Origin: CAVUMR01 sp963742715
GTDB lineage: Bacteria > Actinomycetota > Actinomycetes > Mycobacteriales > Micromonosporaceae
Length of the DNA: 64,000 bases
Reading direction: 5' to 3'
Assembly (NCBI GenBank): GCA_963742715.1
Contig: CAVUMR010000001.1
Coordinates: forward strand, 434,001 to 498,000
Of the stretch, positions 18,428-26,942 are shown piece by piece. Each line of letters begins with the position of its first letter. The stretch's first letter is position 1. The translations under genes were made by a program, and so were the position numbers. Below the pieces are notes generated by a model. The model did no database searches. It was not told where the DNA came from and worked only from the letters and a program-made list of their open reading frames with translations.

Positions 18428-18457
18428 AGTCTACGCCCCTCGCTCGGGCCATACCAA
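18428..18457 (-). promoter_or_regulatory. Probable promoter of infA operon
   Basis: The minus strand carries TTGGTA, 18 nt, then TAGACT, about 120 nt before infA. The upstream gene ends at 18464, so this is the first possible site for a separate alpha-operon promoter. Confidence 0.5.
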
Positions 18458-18463
18458 ACCGGG

Positions 18464-18935
18464 CTAGTGCCGGCCGCTCACCGTACGGCCGAGCAGCATG
18501 ACGGCCAGGAATCCCAGTGGATAAATCGGCCAGTAGTGGCCGAAGTGGGCGGAACCGATCGACGTGACCAGCCAGATGCCGTTGAGGATGATCGCCAGCC
18601 CGAGGAAGCTCCGCCAGTGCCCCAGCGACGCCCCGCTCAGGTGATGCGAGCGACCCCGTCCGCGCCCCCGGTGCGGGCGCGATCTCCGGTCGCCCGCGGG
18701 CTCAGCGGCGGGTGGTGGCACCGCCACCGTCGAGGTCGCCGCCGGCGCCGGGCCCGGCAGGTCGTCCGTCAGCTGGTCGAGGTCACCGTATGTCCTGGCC
18801 TGATATGCGCCTGGAGCCGCTCGTCGTACTCGTGAGCGTCAGCCGGCCTTCCTCCAGCGCCTGCCGGAGCCGGTCCGCAACCCGCTGCCGATCCTGGTCG
18901 GCGGCGCGCAGTCGCAGGTCTCTATCCACCGTCAT
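18464..18935 (-). CDS. DUF1707-type protein with 2TM domain (two 1-nt deletions)
   Basis: Small membrane protein of unknown function. From ATG 18935 the product reads MTVDRDLRLRAADQDRQRVA, then DRLRQALEEGRLTL, the start of the DUF1707 fold. The following EYDERLQ and then AYQARTYGDLDQLTDDLPG are visible only in successive other frames, so one base is missing near 18832 and another near 18807. The last part, in frame to the stop, holds two membrane helices (FLGLAIILNGIWLVTSIG and WPIYPLGFLAVMLLG). With both bases restored the length is 157 residues. It is not essential, so a true pseudogene is possible, but the neighbouring indels favour sequence error. Confidence 0.75.
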
Positions 18936-19021
18936 CGCTCCCACCCGGCCGGACCATCCCGTCCAAGGATGCCATCGCGCGGACCGTTGCCGACAGCACC
19001 GACCCGGAGGTCAACCTCGGG

Positions 19022-19848
19022 TCAGGACCGCACCGGCTCGCGGGCGGTGATCAGGTCGCCCAGCCGCTCCCGCCCACCGTCGGCCGCGGTGAGCACCCAG
19101 ACCCCGTCGTCGCAGATCGCCATCGAGTGCTCCACGTGTACGGCCATCGAGCCGTCCGCGGTCACCACCGTCCAGCCGTCGGCCAACTCGACCATCCGCA
19201 GAGCCCGCCGTGATCATCGGCTCGATCGCCAGCGCCATCCCGGCCACCAGCTGCGGTCCACGGCCCGGCCGGCCGTAGTTGAGCACGTGCGGGTCCTGGT
19301 GCATCTCGGTACCGATGCCGTGCCCGCCGTACCCCTCGACGATGCCGTACGGCCGGTCGGCGGACCGTACGGTGCGCTCGACCTGGTGCGAGATGTCGGT
19401 CAGCCGGCCGCCCGACCCGGGCAGCCGCGATACCGGCCCACATCGAGTCCTCGGCTACCTCGATCATCCGCAGCAGCGACTTGTCGACCTCGCCGACCGG
19501 TACCGTGATGGCCGCGTCGCCGTGCCAGCCGTCCAGGATCGCGCCGCAGTCGATCGAGATCAGGTCACCTTCGGCCAGTACCTTGGCCCGACTCGGGATG
19601 GCGTGCACGACCTGCTCGTTGACCGAGGAGCAGATGGTCGCCGGGAACCCGTGGTAGCCGATGAAGGACGGCACCGCCCCGGCGGCGCGGATGTTCTCCT
19701 CGGCGATCGCGTCCAACTCGCCGGTGGACACACCCGGTGCCACGGCCTCGGACAGCTTGGCCAGGGTGTCCGCCACGACCAGACCCGCGGCACGCATCGC
19801 GTCGATCTGGTCCGGGGACTTGAGCTGGATGTGCCGGCCGCGGAACAC
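19022..19848 (-). CDS. map: Type I methionine aminopeptidase (two +1 indels in this sequence)
   Basis: Removes the N-terminal Met from nascent proteins. MFRGRHIQLKSPDQIDAMRA opens the frame. His of GYHGFPATICSSVNEQVVH and Asp of ISIDCGAILDGWHGDAAIT are metal-site residues. The frame shifts near 19411 (one extra G) and continues as LTDISHQVERTVRSA to GGHGIGTEMHQDPHVLNYG and MALAIEPMITAGS. A second shift near 19196 leads to MVELADGWTVVTADGSMAVH and the end. All metal ligands are present across the three frames. It starts 4 nt after adk. The gene is normally essential, so errors in the consensus are likely. Confidence 0.92.
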
Positions 19849-19851
19849 GCG

Positions 19852-20505
19852 TCAGCCTCCGTACGAGCGAAGTGCGTCGATGGCCCGGCTGGTCACGTCT
19901 TCGACCGGACCGGTGGCGTCGATGCCGACCAGCTTGCCCTGGGCGCCGTAGTAGTCGACCAGCGGCGCGGTGTCCCGCCCGTACACCTTCAGTCGCTCGG
20001 CGATCGTCTCCGGCTTGTCGTCGTCGCGCTGGAACAGCTCACCGCCGCACCGGTCGCAGACGCCGGCACGGGTGGGCGGGTCGAACTCCACGTGCCAGAT
20101 CTTGCCGCAGCCCCGGCAGGTACGCCGGCCGGACAGCCGCCGGATCACCTCGTCGTCGTCGACCACGAGCTCCAGCACCAGATCCAGCGAGGTACCGAGG
20201 TCGGCGAGCAACTTGTCCAGCGCCTGGGCCTGGGGAACGGTACGCGGGAACCCATCGAGCAGGAACCCGTCGGCGGCATCCGGCTCGGCCAGCCGGTCCC
20301 GCACCATGTTGATCGTCACCTCGTCCGGTACCAACTGGCCGGCGTCCATGTACCGCTTGGCCTCGACGCCCAGTGGGGTTCCCTGCGCGACGTTCGCGCG
20401 GAAGATGTCTCCGGTCGAGATCTTCGGCACGGCGAGCTGGGCGGCGATGAACTCCGCCTGGGTGCCCTTACCCGCGCCGGGCGGACCCACCAGTACGAGC
20501 CTCAT
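19852..20505 (-). CDS. adk: Adenylate kinase
   Basis: Interconverts ATP, ADP and AMP. 217 residues, intact. P-loop GPPGAGKGT (7-15), AMP site KISTGDIFR and FLLDGFPRTVPQ, and a long LID with a four-Cys zinc site (CRGCGK...CDRCGG), typical of Gram-positive enzymes. It lies between secY and map on one transcript; 73 nt separate it from secY. Confidence 0.98.
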   Translation of the reverse strand: MRLVLVGPPGAGKGTQAEFIAAQLAVPKISTGDIFRANVAQGTPLGVEAKRYMDAGQLVPDEVTINMVRDRLAEPDAADGFLLDGFPRTVPQAQALDKLLADLGTSLDLVLELVVDDDEVIRRLSGRRTCRGCGKIWHVEFDPPTRAGVCDRCGGELFQRDDDKPETIAERLKVYGRDTAPLVDYYGAQGKLVGIDATGPVEDVTSRAIDALRSYGG

Positions 20506-20578
20506 ACCGCCTCGCTCACCTTGGCGGACAACATCGGCAGCGCGCGCAGCCAGCCGGTCCGCTCGCCCCGCGCGCTCA

Positions 20579-21910
20579 CTACCGCAGGAACCCTTCGTAG
20601 TTGCGCTGCATGAGCTGGCTCTCGATCTGCTTCACGGTCTCCAGGCCGACACCCACGATGATCAGTACCGCGGTGCCACCGAACGGGAAGTTCTGCAGAT
20701 TGCCGCCGGCGAGGATGATGAACAGGTTCGGCAGGATCGAGATGATGCCCAGGTAGAGCGAGCCCGGCAGGGTGATTCGGCTGAGGATGAAGTCGAGGTA
20801 CTCCGCGGTCGGCTTGCCCGGCCGGATGCCCGGCACGAACCCGCCGTACTTCTTCATGTTGTCCGCGACCTCGGTCGGGTTGAACGTGATCGCCACGTAG
20901 AAGTACGTGAAGAAGATGATCAGCGCGAAGTACAGCGAGATGTGCACCCAGTTGTTGGGCGGCACCACGTACCGGTTGATGAGGGTGACGATCCGGCCGG
21001 GGTTGTTCGGATCCGCCAACTGGGTCGCCAGCGTCGGCAGGTAGAGCAGCGACGACGCGAAGATGACCGGGATGACACCGGCCTGGTTGACCTTCAGCGG
21101 GATGTAGGTCGAGGTACCGCCGTACATCCGCCGGCCGATCATGCGCTTCGCGTACTGCACCGGCACCCGGCGCTGCGCCTGCTCGATGAAGACCACGCTG
21201 GTGATGACCACCACGCCGATCGCCATCACCAGGGTGAAGGCGAAGACGCCCTTGCTCTTGAGGATCGTCCAACCCTCGGAGGGCAGCCGGGCCGCGATCG
21301 AGGTGAAGATCAGCACAGACATGCCGTTGCCGACACCGCGGTCGGTGATCAGCTCGCCGAGCCACATGATCACGCCGGTGCCGGCGGTCATCGTGATGAC
21401 CAGCGTCACCAACGTCAGCCAGATCGGCAGCGAGTCGGTGTTCGGGATGATCGGGTCGGTGCACTGGTTGTTGAACAGCTGACCGGACCGGGCCAGTGCC
21501 ACGAAGCCGGACGACTGGAGGATCGCCAGTCCGAGAGTCAGGTACCGGGTGTACTGGGTGATCTTGGCCTGACCGGCCTGGCCTTCCTTCTTCAGCTGCT
21601 CCAGGCGCGGAATCACCACGGTCAGCAGCTGCAGGATGATGCTCGCGGTGATGTACGGCATGATGCCGAGCGCGAACACCGACAGCTGTAGTAGCGCGCC
21701 GCCGGAGAACAGGTTGAGCAGCGTGAACACGTCGTTCGGGCCACTGCCCTGGTTGACGATCTCAATGCACTTCTGCACGTTGCCGTACGACACGCCAGGG
21801 CTGGGCAGTGTCGCGCCGAGCCGATAGACGGCGATGATGAACAACGTGAACAGAAGCTTCTTGCGCAGGTCAGGCGTACGGAACGCACTGATAAAGGCGG
21901 AGAGCAGCAA
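20579..21910 (-). CDS. secY: Protein translocase subunit SecY
   Basis: Channel-forming subunit of the Sec translocon. 443 residues with ten predicted membrane helices. It begins with FRTPDLRKKLLFTLFIIAVYRLG, with plug-region residues following (SGGALLQLSVFALGIMPYI). QRRVPVQYAKRMIGRRMYGG is cytosolic loop C4, and PLKVNQAGVIPVIFASSLL and FVPGIRPGKPTAEYL are hallmark motifs. It heads secY-adk-map. The 293-nt upstream gap to rplO contains a 16-bp terminator (22141-22195), so it probably has its own promoter there. Confidence 0.98.
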   Translation of the reverse strand: MLLSAFISAFRTPDLRKKLLFTLFIIAVYRLGATLPSPGVSYGNVQKCIEIVNQGSGPNDVFTLLNLFSGGALLQLSVFALGIMPYITASIILQLLTVVIPRLEQLKKEGQAGQAKITQYTRYLTLGLAILQSSGFVALARSGQLFNNQCTDPIIPNTDSLPIWLTLVTLVITMTAGTGVIMWLGELITDRGVGNGMSVLIFTSIAARLPSEGWTILKSKGVFAFTLVMAIGVVVITSVVFIEQAQRRVPVQYAKRMIGRRMYGGTSTYIPLKVNQAGVIPVIFASSLLYLPTLATQLADPNNPGRIVTLINRYVVPPNNWVHISLYFALIIFFTYFYVAITFNPTEVADNMKKYGGFVPGIRPGKPTAEYLDFILSRITLPGSLYLGIISILPNLFIILAGGNLQNFPFGGTAVLIIVGVGLETVKQIESQLMQRNYEGFLR

Positions 21911-22140
21911 CTCGATCCTCCTGCGCAGGCGATCACCAGTCGAGTGGTCGCGGGTGCTCGGTCAGCCACCAGGGCCCGGTCGTCAGCGGACGACGGCCCC
22001 GACAGCGGCGGGTTGACGGTCAGGGTACTTGACCCCGGGTGTACGGATCCGGACCCGGGGTCTAGAAATCCGACTTTAACAGCCTCCACGGCGCCTGGGC
22101 ACCAGCCCTTGTTCGCCTGACTCCGTCGGGGCCATCGCAC

Positions 22141-22195
22141 TGATCCGCGCCGCCGCCCGGCGCCCGGTACAGGCGTCGCGCGGCGGCGCGGATCA
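22141..22195 (-). terminator. 16-bp perfect hairpin after rplO
   Basis: TGATCCGCGCCGCCGC (22141-22156) pairs perfectly with 22180-22195 around a 23-nt GC-rich loop, 9 nt past the rplO stop. It separates the spc operon from secY, unlike many bacteria where they are continuous. Confidence 0.85.
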
Positions 22196-22203
22196 ATACA
22201 GTG

Positions 22204-22647
22204 CTACAGCTCGTTCGCCGAACCGCCGGCAGCCGAGATCTTCTCCTTGGCCGAAGCGCTGAACGCGTGCGCGGTCACCTCGAGGCGTACGCCGCCGAGG
22301 TCACCCGAGCCGAGGACCTTCACCGGCTGTCCCTTTCGGACCGCACCGGCCGAAACCAGCTCCATCGGCCCGATCGATCCGCCGTCCGGGAACAGCTCGG
22401 CCAGCCGGTCCAGGTTCACCACCTGGTACGTGACCTTGAACCGGTTGCGGAACCCCTTCAGCTTGGGCAGCCGCATGTGGATCGGCATCTGGCCACCCTC
22501 GAAGCTCGCCGGCACCTGCTTGCGTGCCTTCGAGCCCTTGGTACCGCGGCCGGCCGTCTTGCCCTTCGAACCCTCACCACGGCCGACGCGCGTCTTCTCG
22601 GTACGCGCGCCCGGAGCCGGGCGGAGGTGATGCACCTTGATCGTCAT
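22204..22647 (-). CDS. rplO: 50S ribosomal protein L15
   Basis: Late-assembling large-subunit protein. 147 residues: MTIKVHHLRPAPGARTEKTR, glycine-rich VGRGEGSKGKTAGRGTKGSK, FEGGQMPIHMRLPKLKGF, and C-terminal VLGSGDLGGVRLEVTAHAFS. Two nt after rpmD. Confidence 0.98.
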   Translation of the reverse strand: MTIKVHHLRPAPGARTEKTRVGRGEGSKGKTAGRGTKGSKARKQVPASFEGGQMPIHMRLPKLKGFRNRFKVTYQVVNLDRLAELFPDGGSIGPMELVSAGAVRKGQPVKVLGSGDLGGVRLEVTAHAFSASAKEKISAAGGSANEL

Positions 22648-22649
22648 CG

Positions 22650-22832
22650 TTACTCGACCTCCTCGACCTGCACGAGGTGGGTCACGGTGGCGATCATGCC
22701 CCGGATCTCGGGCCGGTCCTCCTTGACCACAACGTCACGGATCCGCTTGAGCCCGAGCGTGCGCAGCGTTTCCCGCTGGTTGCGCTTCGAGCCGATCGCC
22801 GACCGCCTCTGGGTCACCTTCAGGCGTGCCAT
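22650..22832 (-). CDS. rpmD: 50S ribosomal protein L30
   Basis: 60 residues from ATG 22832: ARLKVTQRRSAIGSKRNQRE then TLRTLGLKRIRDVVVKEDRP, the ferredoxin-like L30 fold. It starts 3 nt after the rpsE stop. The in-frame extension into rpsE is rejected. Confidence 0.97.
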   Translation of the reverse strand: MARLKVTQRRSAIGSKRNQRETLRTLGLKRIRDVVVKEDRPEIRGMIATVTHLVQVEEVE

Positions 22833-22834
22833 GT

Positions 22835-23437
22835 TCATGCCCCCACAGCGGCGCGGGACCGCAGCATCGCGGCCGGAGCCACATCCTCGAGCGGCAGTCC
22901 GCGTCGAGCGGCCACCATCTCCGGCGACTCCAGGTTCCGCAACGCGGCCACGGTCGCGTGCACGATGTTGATCGGGTTGGACGACCCGAGGCTCTTCGAC
23001 AGCACGTCGTGGATGCCGGCACACTCCAGCACCGCGCGCACCGGCCCACCGGCGATGACACCGGTACCAGGGCTCGCGGGCTTGAGCAGCACCACCCCGG
23101 CGGCGGCCTCCCCGGTGGTCGGGTGCGGAATCGTCGGACCGATCCGCGCCACCTTGAAGAAGTGCTTCTTGGCCTCCTCGACGCCCTTGGCGATGGCCGC
23201 GGGCACCTCCTTGGCCTTCCCGTAGCCGACGCCGACGGTGCCGTCGCCGTCGCCCACCACAACCAGCGCGGTGAAGCTGAACCGACGACCGCCCTTGACG
23301 ACCTTGGCTACCCGGTTGATCTTGACGACGCGCTCGAGGTGCGGCGTCTTCTCCGCGGCCGCACCACCGCGGCCGCCGTCCCGGCGATCGCGGCGGTTGT
23401 CGCCGCCGGAACCGCCCCGGCGCTGCTGACCTGGCAT
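22835..23437 (-). CDS. rpsE: 30S ribosomal protein S5
   Basis: Decoding-fidelity protein. 200 residues with a Gly/Arg-rich N-terminal tail (QQRRGGSGGDNRRDRRDGGR). The RNA-binding domain VVKINRVAKVVKGGRRFSFT follows, then VVVGDGDGTVGVGYGKAKEV, and the C-terminal VRAVLECAGIHDVLSKSLGS. Between rplR and rpmD. Confidence 0.98.
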   Translation of the reverse strand: MPGQQRRGGSGGDNRRDRRDGGRGGAAAEKTPHLERVVKINRVAKVVKGGRRFSFTALVVVGDGDGTVGVGYGKAKEVPAAIAKGVEEAKKHFFKVARIGPTIPHPTTGEAAAGVVLLKPASPGTGVIAGGPVRAVLECAGIHDVLSKSLGSSNPINIVHATVAALRNLESPEMVAARRGLPLEDVAPAAMLRSRAAVGA

Positions 23438-23506
23438 CAGGCGCTTACCTCTCTCGTTTCATTTCAGTGACCGGGGGCGGCCACGCCGAGCGGCGTGGCC
23501 GTCCGA

Positions 23507-23902
23507 TCAGAACTCCAGGCCGCCCTCGCGTGCGGCATCGGCCAACGCGGCGATCCGACCGGTGTACCGGTTGCCACCGCGGTCGAAGACCACCTTGCTG
23601 ATCCCGGCGGCCTTGGCCCGCTCGGCCACCATCGCGCCGACCTTGCGAGCCTGCGCGCTCTTGTCCCCGTCGGCACCGCGGACCGTCGTGTCCAGAGTGG
23701 ACGCCGACACCACGGTGTGGCCCTTCGTGTCGTCCACCAGCTGCGCGTAGATGTGCCGCAGCGAGCGGGTCACGACCAGGCGGGGGCGGTCGGCGACGCC
23801 GACCACCCGCTTGCGTACCCGGAAGTGGCGACGGGCCCGCGCCACCCGACGCGTCGCACTGACGCCATGCGCCGAGTTGCGACGAAGCAGCGTGGCCGCC
23901 AT
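23507..23902 (-). CDS. rplR: 50S ribosomal protein L18
   Basis: Binds 5S rRNA. 131 residues from ATG 23902, which overlaps the rplF stop as TGATG; a GTG one codon earlier is possible. RKRVVGVADRPRLVVTRSLR, HIYAQLVDDTKGHTVVSAST and VFDRGGNRYTGRIAALADAA are conserved. The 69-nt gap to rpsE has no feature. Confidence 0.97.
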   Translation of the reverse strand: MAATLLRRNSAHGVSATRRVARARRHFRVRKRVVGVADRPRLVVTRSLRHIYAQLVDDTKGHTVVSASTLDTTVRGADGDKSAQARKVGAMVAERAKAAGISKVVFDRGGNRYTGRIAALADAAREGGLEF

Positions 23903-24441
23903 CACTTACCTGCCTTTCCAGCCTTGCGGCGGACGTTCTCGCCCTGGTACCGGACGCCCTTGCCCTTGTACGGCTCGGGCGGCCGGATCTTGCGGATGTT
24001 CGCGGCGGTCTCGCCGACCTTCTGCTTGTCGATGCCCTCGATGACGAACTGGGTGGGTCGTTCCACCCGGAACGTCACGCCGTCCGGCGGCGCGATGACC
24101 ACCGGGTGCGAGAACCCGAGAGCGAACTCGAGGTCGGAGCCCTTGGCCTGTACCCGGTAACCGGTGCCGTGGATCTCCAGGGTCTTGGCGTACCCCTCGG
24201 TCACGCCGAGAACCATGTTCGCCACCAACGTGCGCGACAGCCCGTGCAGCTCACGGGCGCGGCGCTCATCGTTCGGCCGTACCACGTGCAGCAGACCGTC
24301 CTCGCCCCGCTCCACCGTGATCGGTTCGGCCACGGTGTGCTGGAGCTCGCCCTTCGGCCCCTTCACAATGACCGTACGGCCGTCGATCGTCACATCCACC
24401 CCGGTCGGTACCGGGATCGGCTTGCGTCCAATTCTGGACAT
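23902..24441 (-). CDS. rplF: 50S ribosomal protein L6
   Basis: Lies near the sarcin-ricin loop. 179 residues: MSRIGRKPIPVPTGVDVTID, KGPKGELQHTVAEPITVERG, NMVLGVTEGYAKTLEIHGTG and the C-terminal signature KIRPPEPYKGKGVRYQGENV. Intact and in the usual place between rpsH and rplR. Confidence 0.98.
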   Translation of the reverse strand: MSRIGRKPIPVPTGVDVTIDGRTVIVKGPKGELQHTVAEPITVERGEDGLLHVVRPNDERRARELHGLSRTLVANMVLGVTEGYAKTLEIHGTGYRVQAKGSDLEFALGFSHPVVIAPPDGVTFRVERPTQFVIEGIDKQKVGETAANIRKIRPPEPYKGKGVRYQGENVRRKAGKAGK

Positions 24442-24456
24442 ATCTCGCAGACCCCC

Positions 24457-24864
24457 TTACCAGACGTAGGCGAGGACTTCCCCGCCCACCCCTCGCTTGC
24501 GGGCCTGCCGGTCGGTCAGCAGCCCCTGTGACGTCGAGATGATCGCGACGCCGAGTCCGCCCAACACGCGCGGCAGCTCGGTGGCCTTCGCGTACACCCG
24601 CAGGCCGGGCTTGGACACCCGGCGCACGCCGGCGAGGCTGCGCTCCCGGTTCGGGCCGAACTTGAGGTCCAGCACGAGCCGTCGGCCGACGACGCCCTCC
24701 GGAGGTTCCTCCACGGCCCAGGAGACGATGTACCCCTCCTGCTTGAGGACCTCAGCGACATTCGCCTTGATCTTCGAGTACGGCATCAGCACCCGGTCTT
24801 GGTACGCCTGGTTGGCGTTGCGCAGACGCGTGAGCATGTCTGCGATCGGGTCGGTCATGGTCAT
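24457..24864 (-). CDS. rpsH: 30S ribosomal protein S8
   Basis: 16S rRNA binder and, in other bacteria, the spc-operon repressor. 135 residues: MTMTDPIADMLTRLRNANQA, LVLDLKFGPNRERSLAGVRR and the end GLLTDRQARKRGVGGEVLAY. The start at 24864 keeps the MTMTDPIADM form common in actinobacteria; a second ATG two codons later is possible. Confidence 0.98.
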   Translation of the reverse strand: MTMTDPIADMLTRLRNANQAYQDRVLMPYSKIKANVAEVLKQEGYIVSWAVEEPPEGVVGRRLVLDLKFGPNRERSLAGVRRVSKPGLRVYAKATELPRVLGGLGVAIISTSQGLLTDRQARKRGVGGEVLAYVW

Positions 24865-24922
24865 CTGAGGTCTATGCCTTTCTCACCGCGGTTCCCGCGT
24901 CGGGCCTGCGGCGTTGCGATCA

Positions 24923-25108
24923 CTACCAGGACGCCTTCGACACGCCGGGCAGCTCGCCCCGGTGCGCCATCTCACGGATGCACACCCGGCACAGCCCGAA
25001 CTTGCGGTACACCGACTTCGGCCGCCCACAGCGCCGGCAGCGGGTGTACGCGCGGGTCGAGAACTTCGGCTTCTGCTGGGCCTTGAAGATCAGTGCCTTC
25101 TTCGCCAT
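24923..25108 (-). CDS. rpsN: 30S ribosomal protein S14, type Z
   Basis: 61 residues with two CxxC zinc pairs: TRCRRCGRPKSVYRKFGLCR and VCIREMAHRGELPGVSKASW. This short zinc form lies in the spc operon between rplE and rpsH. Many actinobacteria also carry a zinc-free paralogue elsewhere under zinc control; none is in this window. Confidence 0.98.
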   Translation of the reverse strand: MAKKALIFKAQQKPKFSTRAYTRCRRCGRPKSVYRKFGLCRVCIREMAHRGELPGVSKASW

Positions 25109-25111
25109 GGA

Positions 25112-25687
25112 TCAGCTCTCCTTGAACGGGAAACCCAGCAGCTTCAGCAGCGCCCGGCCCTCCGCGTCGTTGGTCGCGGACGTCACCACGGTGATGTCCA
25201 TGCCGCGAACCCGGTCGATCTTGTCCTGGTTGATCTCGTGGAAGACCGACTGCTCGGTCAGCCCGAAGGTGTAATTGCCGGATCCGTCGAACTGCTTGTC
25301 GGACAGCCCGCGGAAGTCACGGATACGGGGAAGCGAGATGGACAGCAACCGGTCCAGGAACTCCCACATACGGTCGCCCCGCAGGGTGACCTTCGCCCCG
25401 ATCGGCATGCCCTCGCGCAGCTTGAACTGGGCGATGGACTTGCGCGCCCGGCGGATCTGCGGCTTCTGGCCGGTGATCGCGGTCAGGTCCCGGACCGCGC
25501 CGTCGATCAGCTTCGCGTCCCGGGCGGCGTCGCCGACACCCATGTTCACGACGATCTTGACCATGCCCGGTACCTGCATCGGGTTGCCGTAGCTGAACTG
25601 GTCGCGCAGCGCCGGCAGGATCTCGGCGCGGTACCGCTCGCGTAGCCGCGGCGGCGCTACCTTCTCGGCAGTCTCGGTCATGATCAC
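25112..25687 (-). CDS. rplE: 50S ribosomal protein L5
   Basis: 5S rRNA binder at the central protuberance. 191 residues: RLRERYRAEILPALRDQFSY, MVKIVVNMGVGDAARDAKLI, GAKVTLRGDRMWEFLDRLLS and NYTFGLTEQSVFHEINQDKI. The start ATG overlaps the rplX stop (25684-25687). Confidence 0.98.
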   Translation of the reverse strand: MIMTETAEKVAPPRLRERYRAEILPALRDQFSYGNPMQVPGMVKIVVNMGVGDAARDAKLIDGAVRDLTAITGQKPQIRRARKSIAQFKLREGMPIGAKVTLRGDRMWEFLDRLLSISLPRIRDFRGLSDKQFDGSGNYTFGLTEQSVFHEINQDKIDRVRGMDITVVTSATNDAEGRALLKLLGFPFKES

Positions 25688-25998
25688 AGATCCTTACCGC
25701 TACGTCGGGAAATGCGCACGCTGCGGCCCTCGTCGTCCCGGCGGTAGCCCACCCGGGTCGGCTTGCCCTCGCTATCGATCACCATCACGTTGCTGGCGTC
25801 GATCGCGGCTTCCTGGGTCACGATGCCGCCGGTCTTCGCACCCCGCTGGGTCGTGGTGATGCGGGTGTGCTTCTTGACCCGGTTGATGCCCTCGACGATC
25901 ACCTTGTTGGTCTTCGGGTTAGCCGCGATCACCTTGCCCTTGGCACCCTTGTCCTTGCCGGCGATGACCATCACCGTGTCGCCCTTTTTGACCTTCAC
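25684..25998 (-). CDS. rplX: 50S ribosomal protein L24
   Basis: Assembly initiator near the tunnel exit. GTG 25998 with GGAGGTG eight bases upstream gives 104 residues, the usual size: KVKKGDTVMVIAGKDKGAKG (KOW motif), VIVEGINRVKKHTRITTTQR, and end. The much longer open frame upstream overlaps rplN and is rejected. Confidence 0.97.
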   Translation of the reverse strand: MKVKKGDTVMVIAGKDKGAKGKVIAANPKTNKVIVEGINRVKKHTRITTTQRGAKTGGIVTQEAAIDASNVMVIDSEGKPTRVGYRRDDEGRSVRISRRSGKDL

Positions 25999-26000
25999 CT

Positions 26001-26369
26001 TTACAACACCTCCGGGGCGAGGGAGATGATCTTCATGAACCGCTTGTCCCGCAGCTCGCGGCCCACCGGACCGAAGATGCGGGTACCCCGCGGATCGCCA
26101 CCATCCCTGATGATCACCGCGGCGTTCTCGTCGAACCGGATGTACGAACCATCCGGCCGCCGCCTCTCCTTCGCGGTGCGTACGACGACGGCCTTGACGA
26201 CCTCGCCCTTCTTCACACCCGCACCGGGGATCGCGTCCTTGACCGTAGCCACGATCACGTCGCCGATGCCGGCGTACCGCCGACCGGAGCCGCCGAGCAC
26301 CCGGATGCACAGGATCTCCCTGGCACCGGTGTTGTCGGCGACGCGCAGTCGCGACTCTTGCTGGATCAC
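26001..26369 (-). CDS. rplN: 50S ribosomal protein L14
   Basis: Intersubunit-bridge protein. 122 residues: MIQQESRLRVADNTGAREIL, CIRVLGGSGRRYAGIGDVIV, RPDGSYIRFDENAAVIIRDG and GTRIFGPVGRELRDKRFMKI. Two nt before rplX. Confidence 0.99.
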   Translation of the reverse strand: MIQQESRLRVADNTGAREILCIRVLGGSGRRYAGIGDVIVATVKDAIPGAGVKKGEVVKAVVVRTAKERRRPDGSYIRFDENAAVIIRDGGDPRGTRIFGPVGRELRDKRFMKIISLAPEVL

Positions 26370-26418
26370 GTCATCTCCTGGATGTCTCGCCGGTTCTCCG
26401 ACAAGGAGCCTGGCGGAA

Positions 26419-26712
26419 CTACTTGGCCCTCTCGATGATCTCCACGACCCGCCACCGCTTGGTGGCGGACAGGGGCCTGGTCTCCATCAGCAGGACCCGG
26501 TCGCCCACGCCGCACTGGTTGCTCTCGTCGTGCGCCTTGAGCTTGCTGGTACGCCGCATGACCTTGCCGTAGAGCGAGTGCTTGACCCGGTCCTCGACGG
26601 CGACCACGACGGTCTTGTCCATCTTGTCGCTGACCACGAGGCCCTCTCGGACCTTGCGCCGGCCGCGCGGCTTGTCCGCGGCCGTGTCCTGTACGGCGTT
26701 CGTCTCGCTCAT
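26419..26712 (-). CDS. rpsQ: 30S ribosomal protein S17
   Basis: 16S rRNA 5'-domain binder. 97 residues from ATG 26712, overlapping the rpmC stop. REGLVVSDKMDKTVVVAVED, DESNQCGVGDRVLLMETRPL and TKRWRVVEIIERAK are conserved, preceded by a short charged tail. Confidence 0.97.
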   Translation of the reverse strand: MSETNAVQDTAADKPRGRRKVREGLVVSDKMDKTVVVAVEDRVKHSLYGKVMRRTSKLKAHDESNQCGVGDRVLLMETRPLSATKRWRVVEIIERAK

Positions 26713-26942
26713 CACGCAACCTCACTCGGCGCGGCGCTCAGGCCCAGCTCACGCTCGCGCATGATCGTGTAGATCCGGGCAACCTCCCGGCGAACCACCT
26801 GCAGGCGCCGGTTGTTGTCGAGCTGCCCGGTGGCCGACTGCACCCGAAGGTTGAACAGCTCGGCCTTGGCCTCGCGCAGCTTGGTCACCAGCTCCTCGTC
26901 GGAGAGCTCGCGCATCTCGTTGGGGACGGTCCCCGCTGCCAT
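26712..26942 (-). CDS. rpmC: 50S ribosomal protein L29
   Basis: Tunnel-exit protein contacting targeting factors. 76 residues, two-helix fold: MRELSDEELVTKLREAKAEL, FNLRVQSATGQLDNNRRLQV, VRREVARIYTIMRERELGLS. The start ATG 26942 overlaps the rplP stop as TGATG. Confidence 0.97.
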   Translation of the reverse strand: MAAGTVPNEMRELSDEELVTKLREAKAELFNLRVQSATGQLDNNRRLQVVRREVARIYTIMRERELGLSAAPSEVA

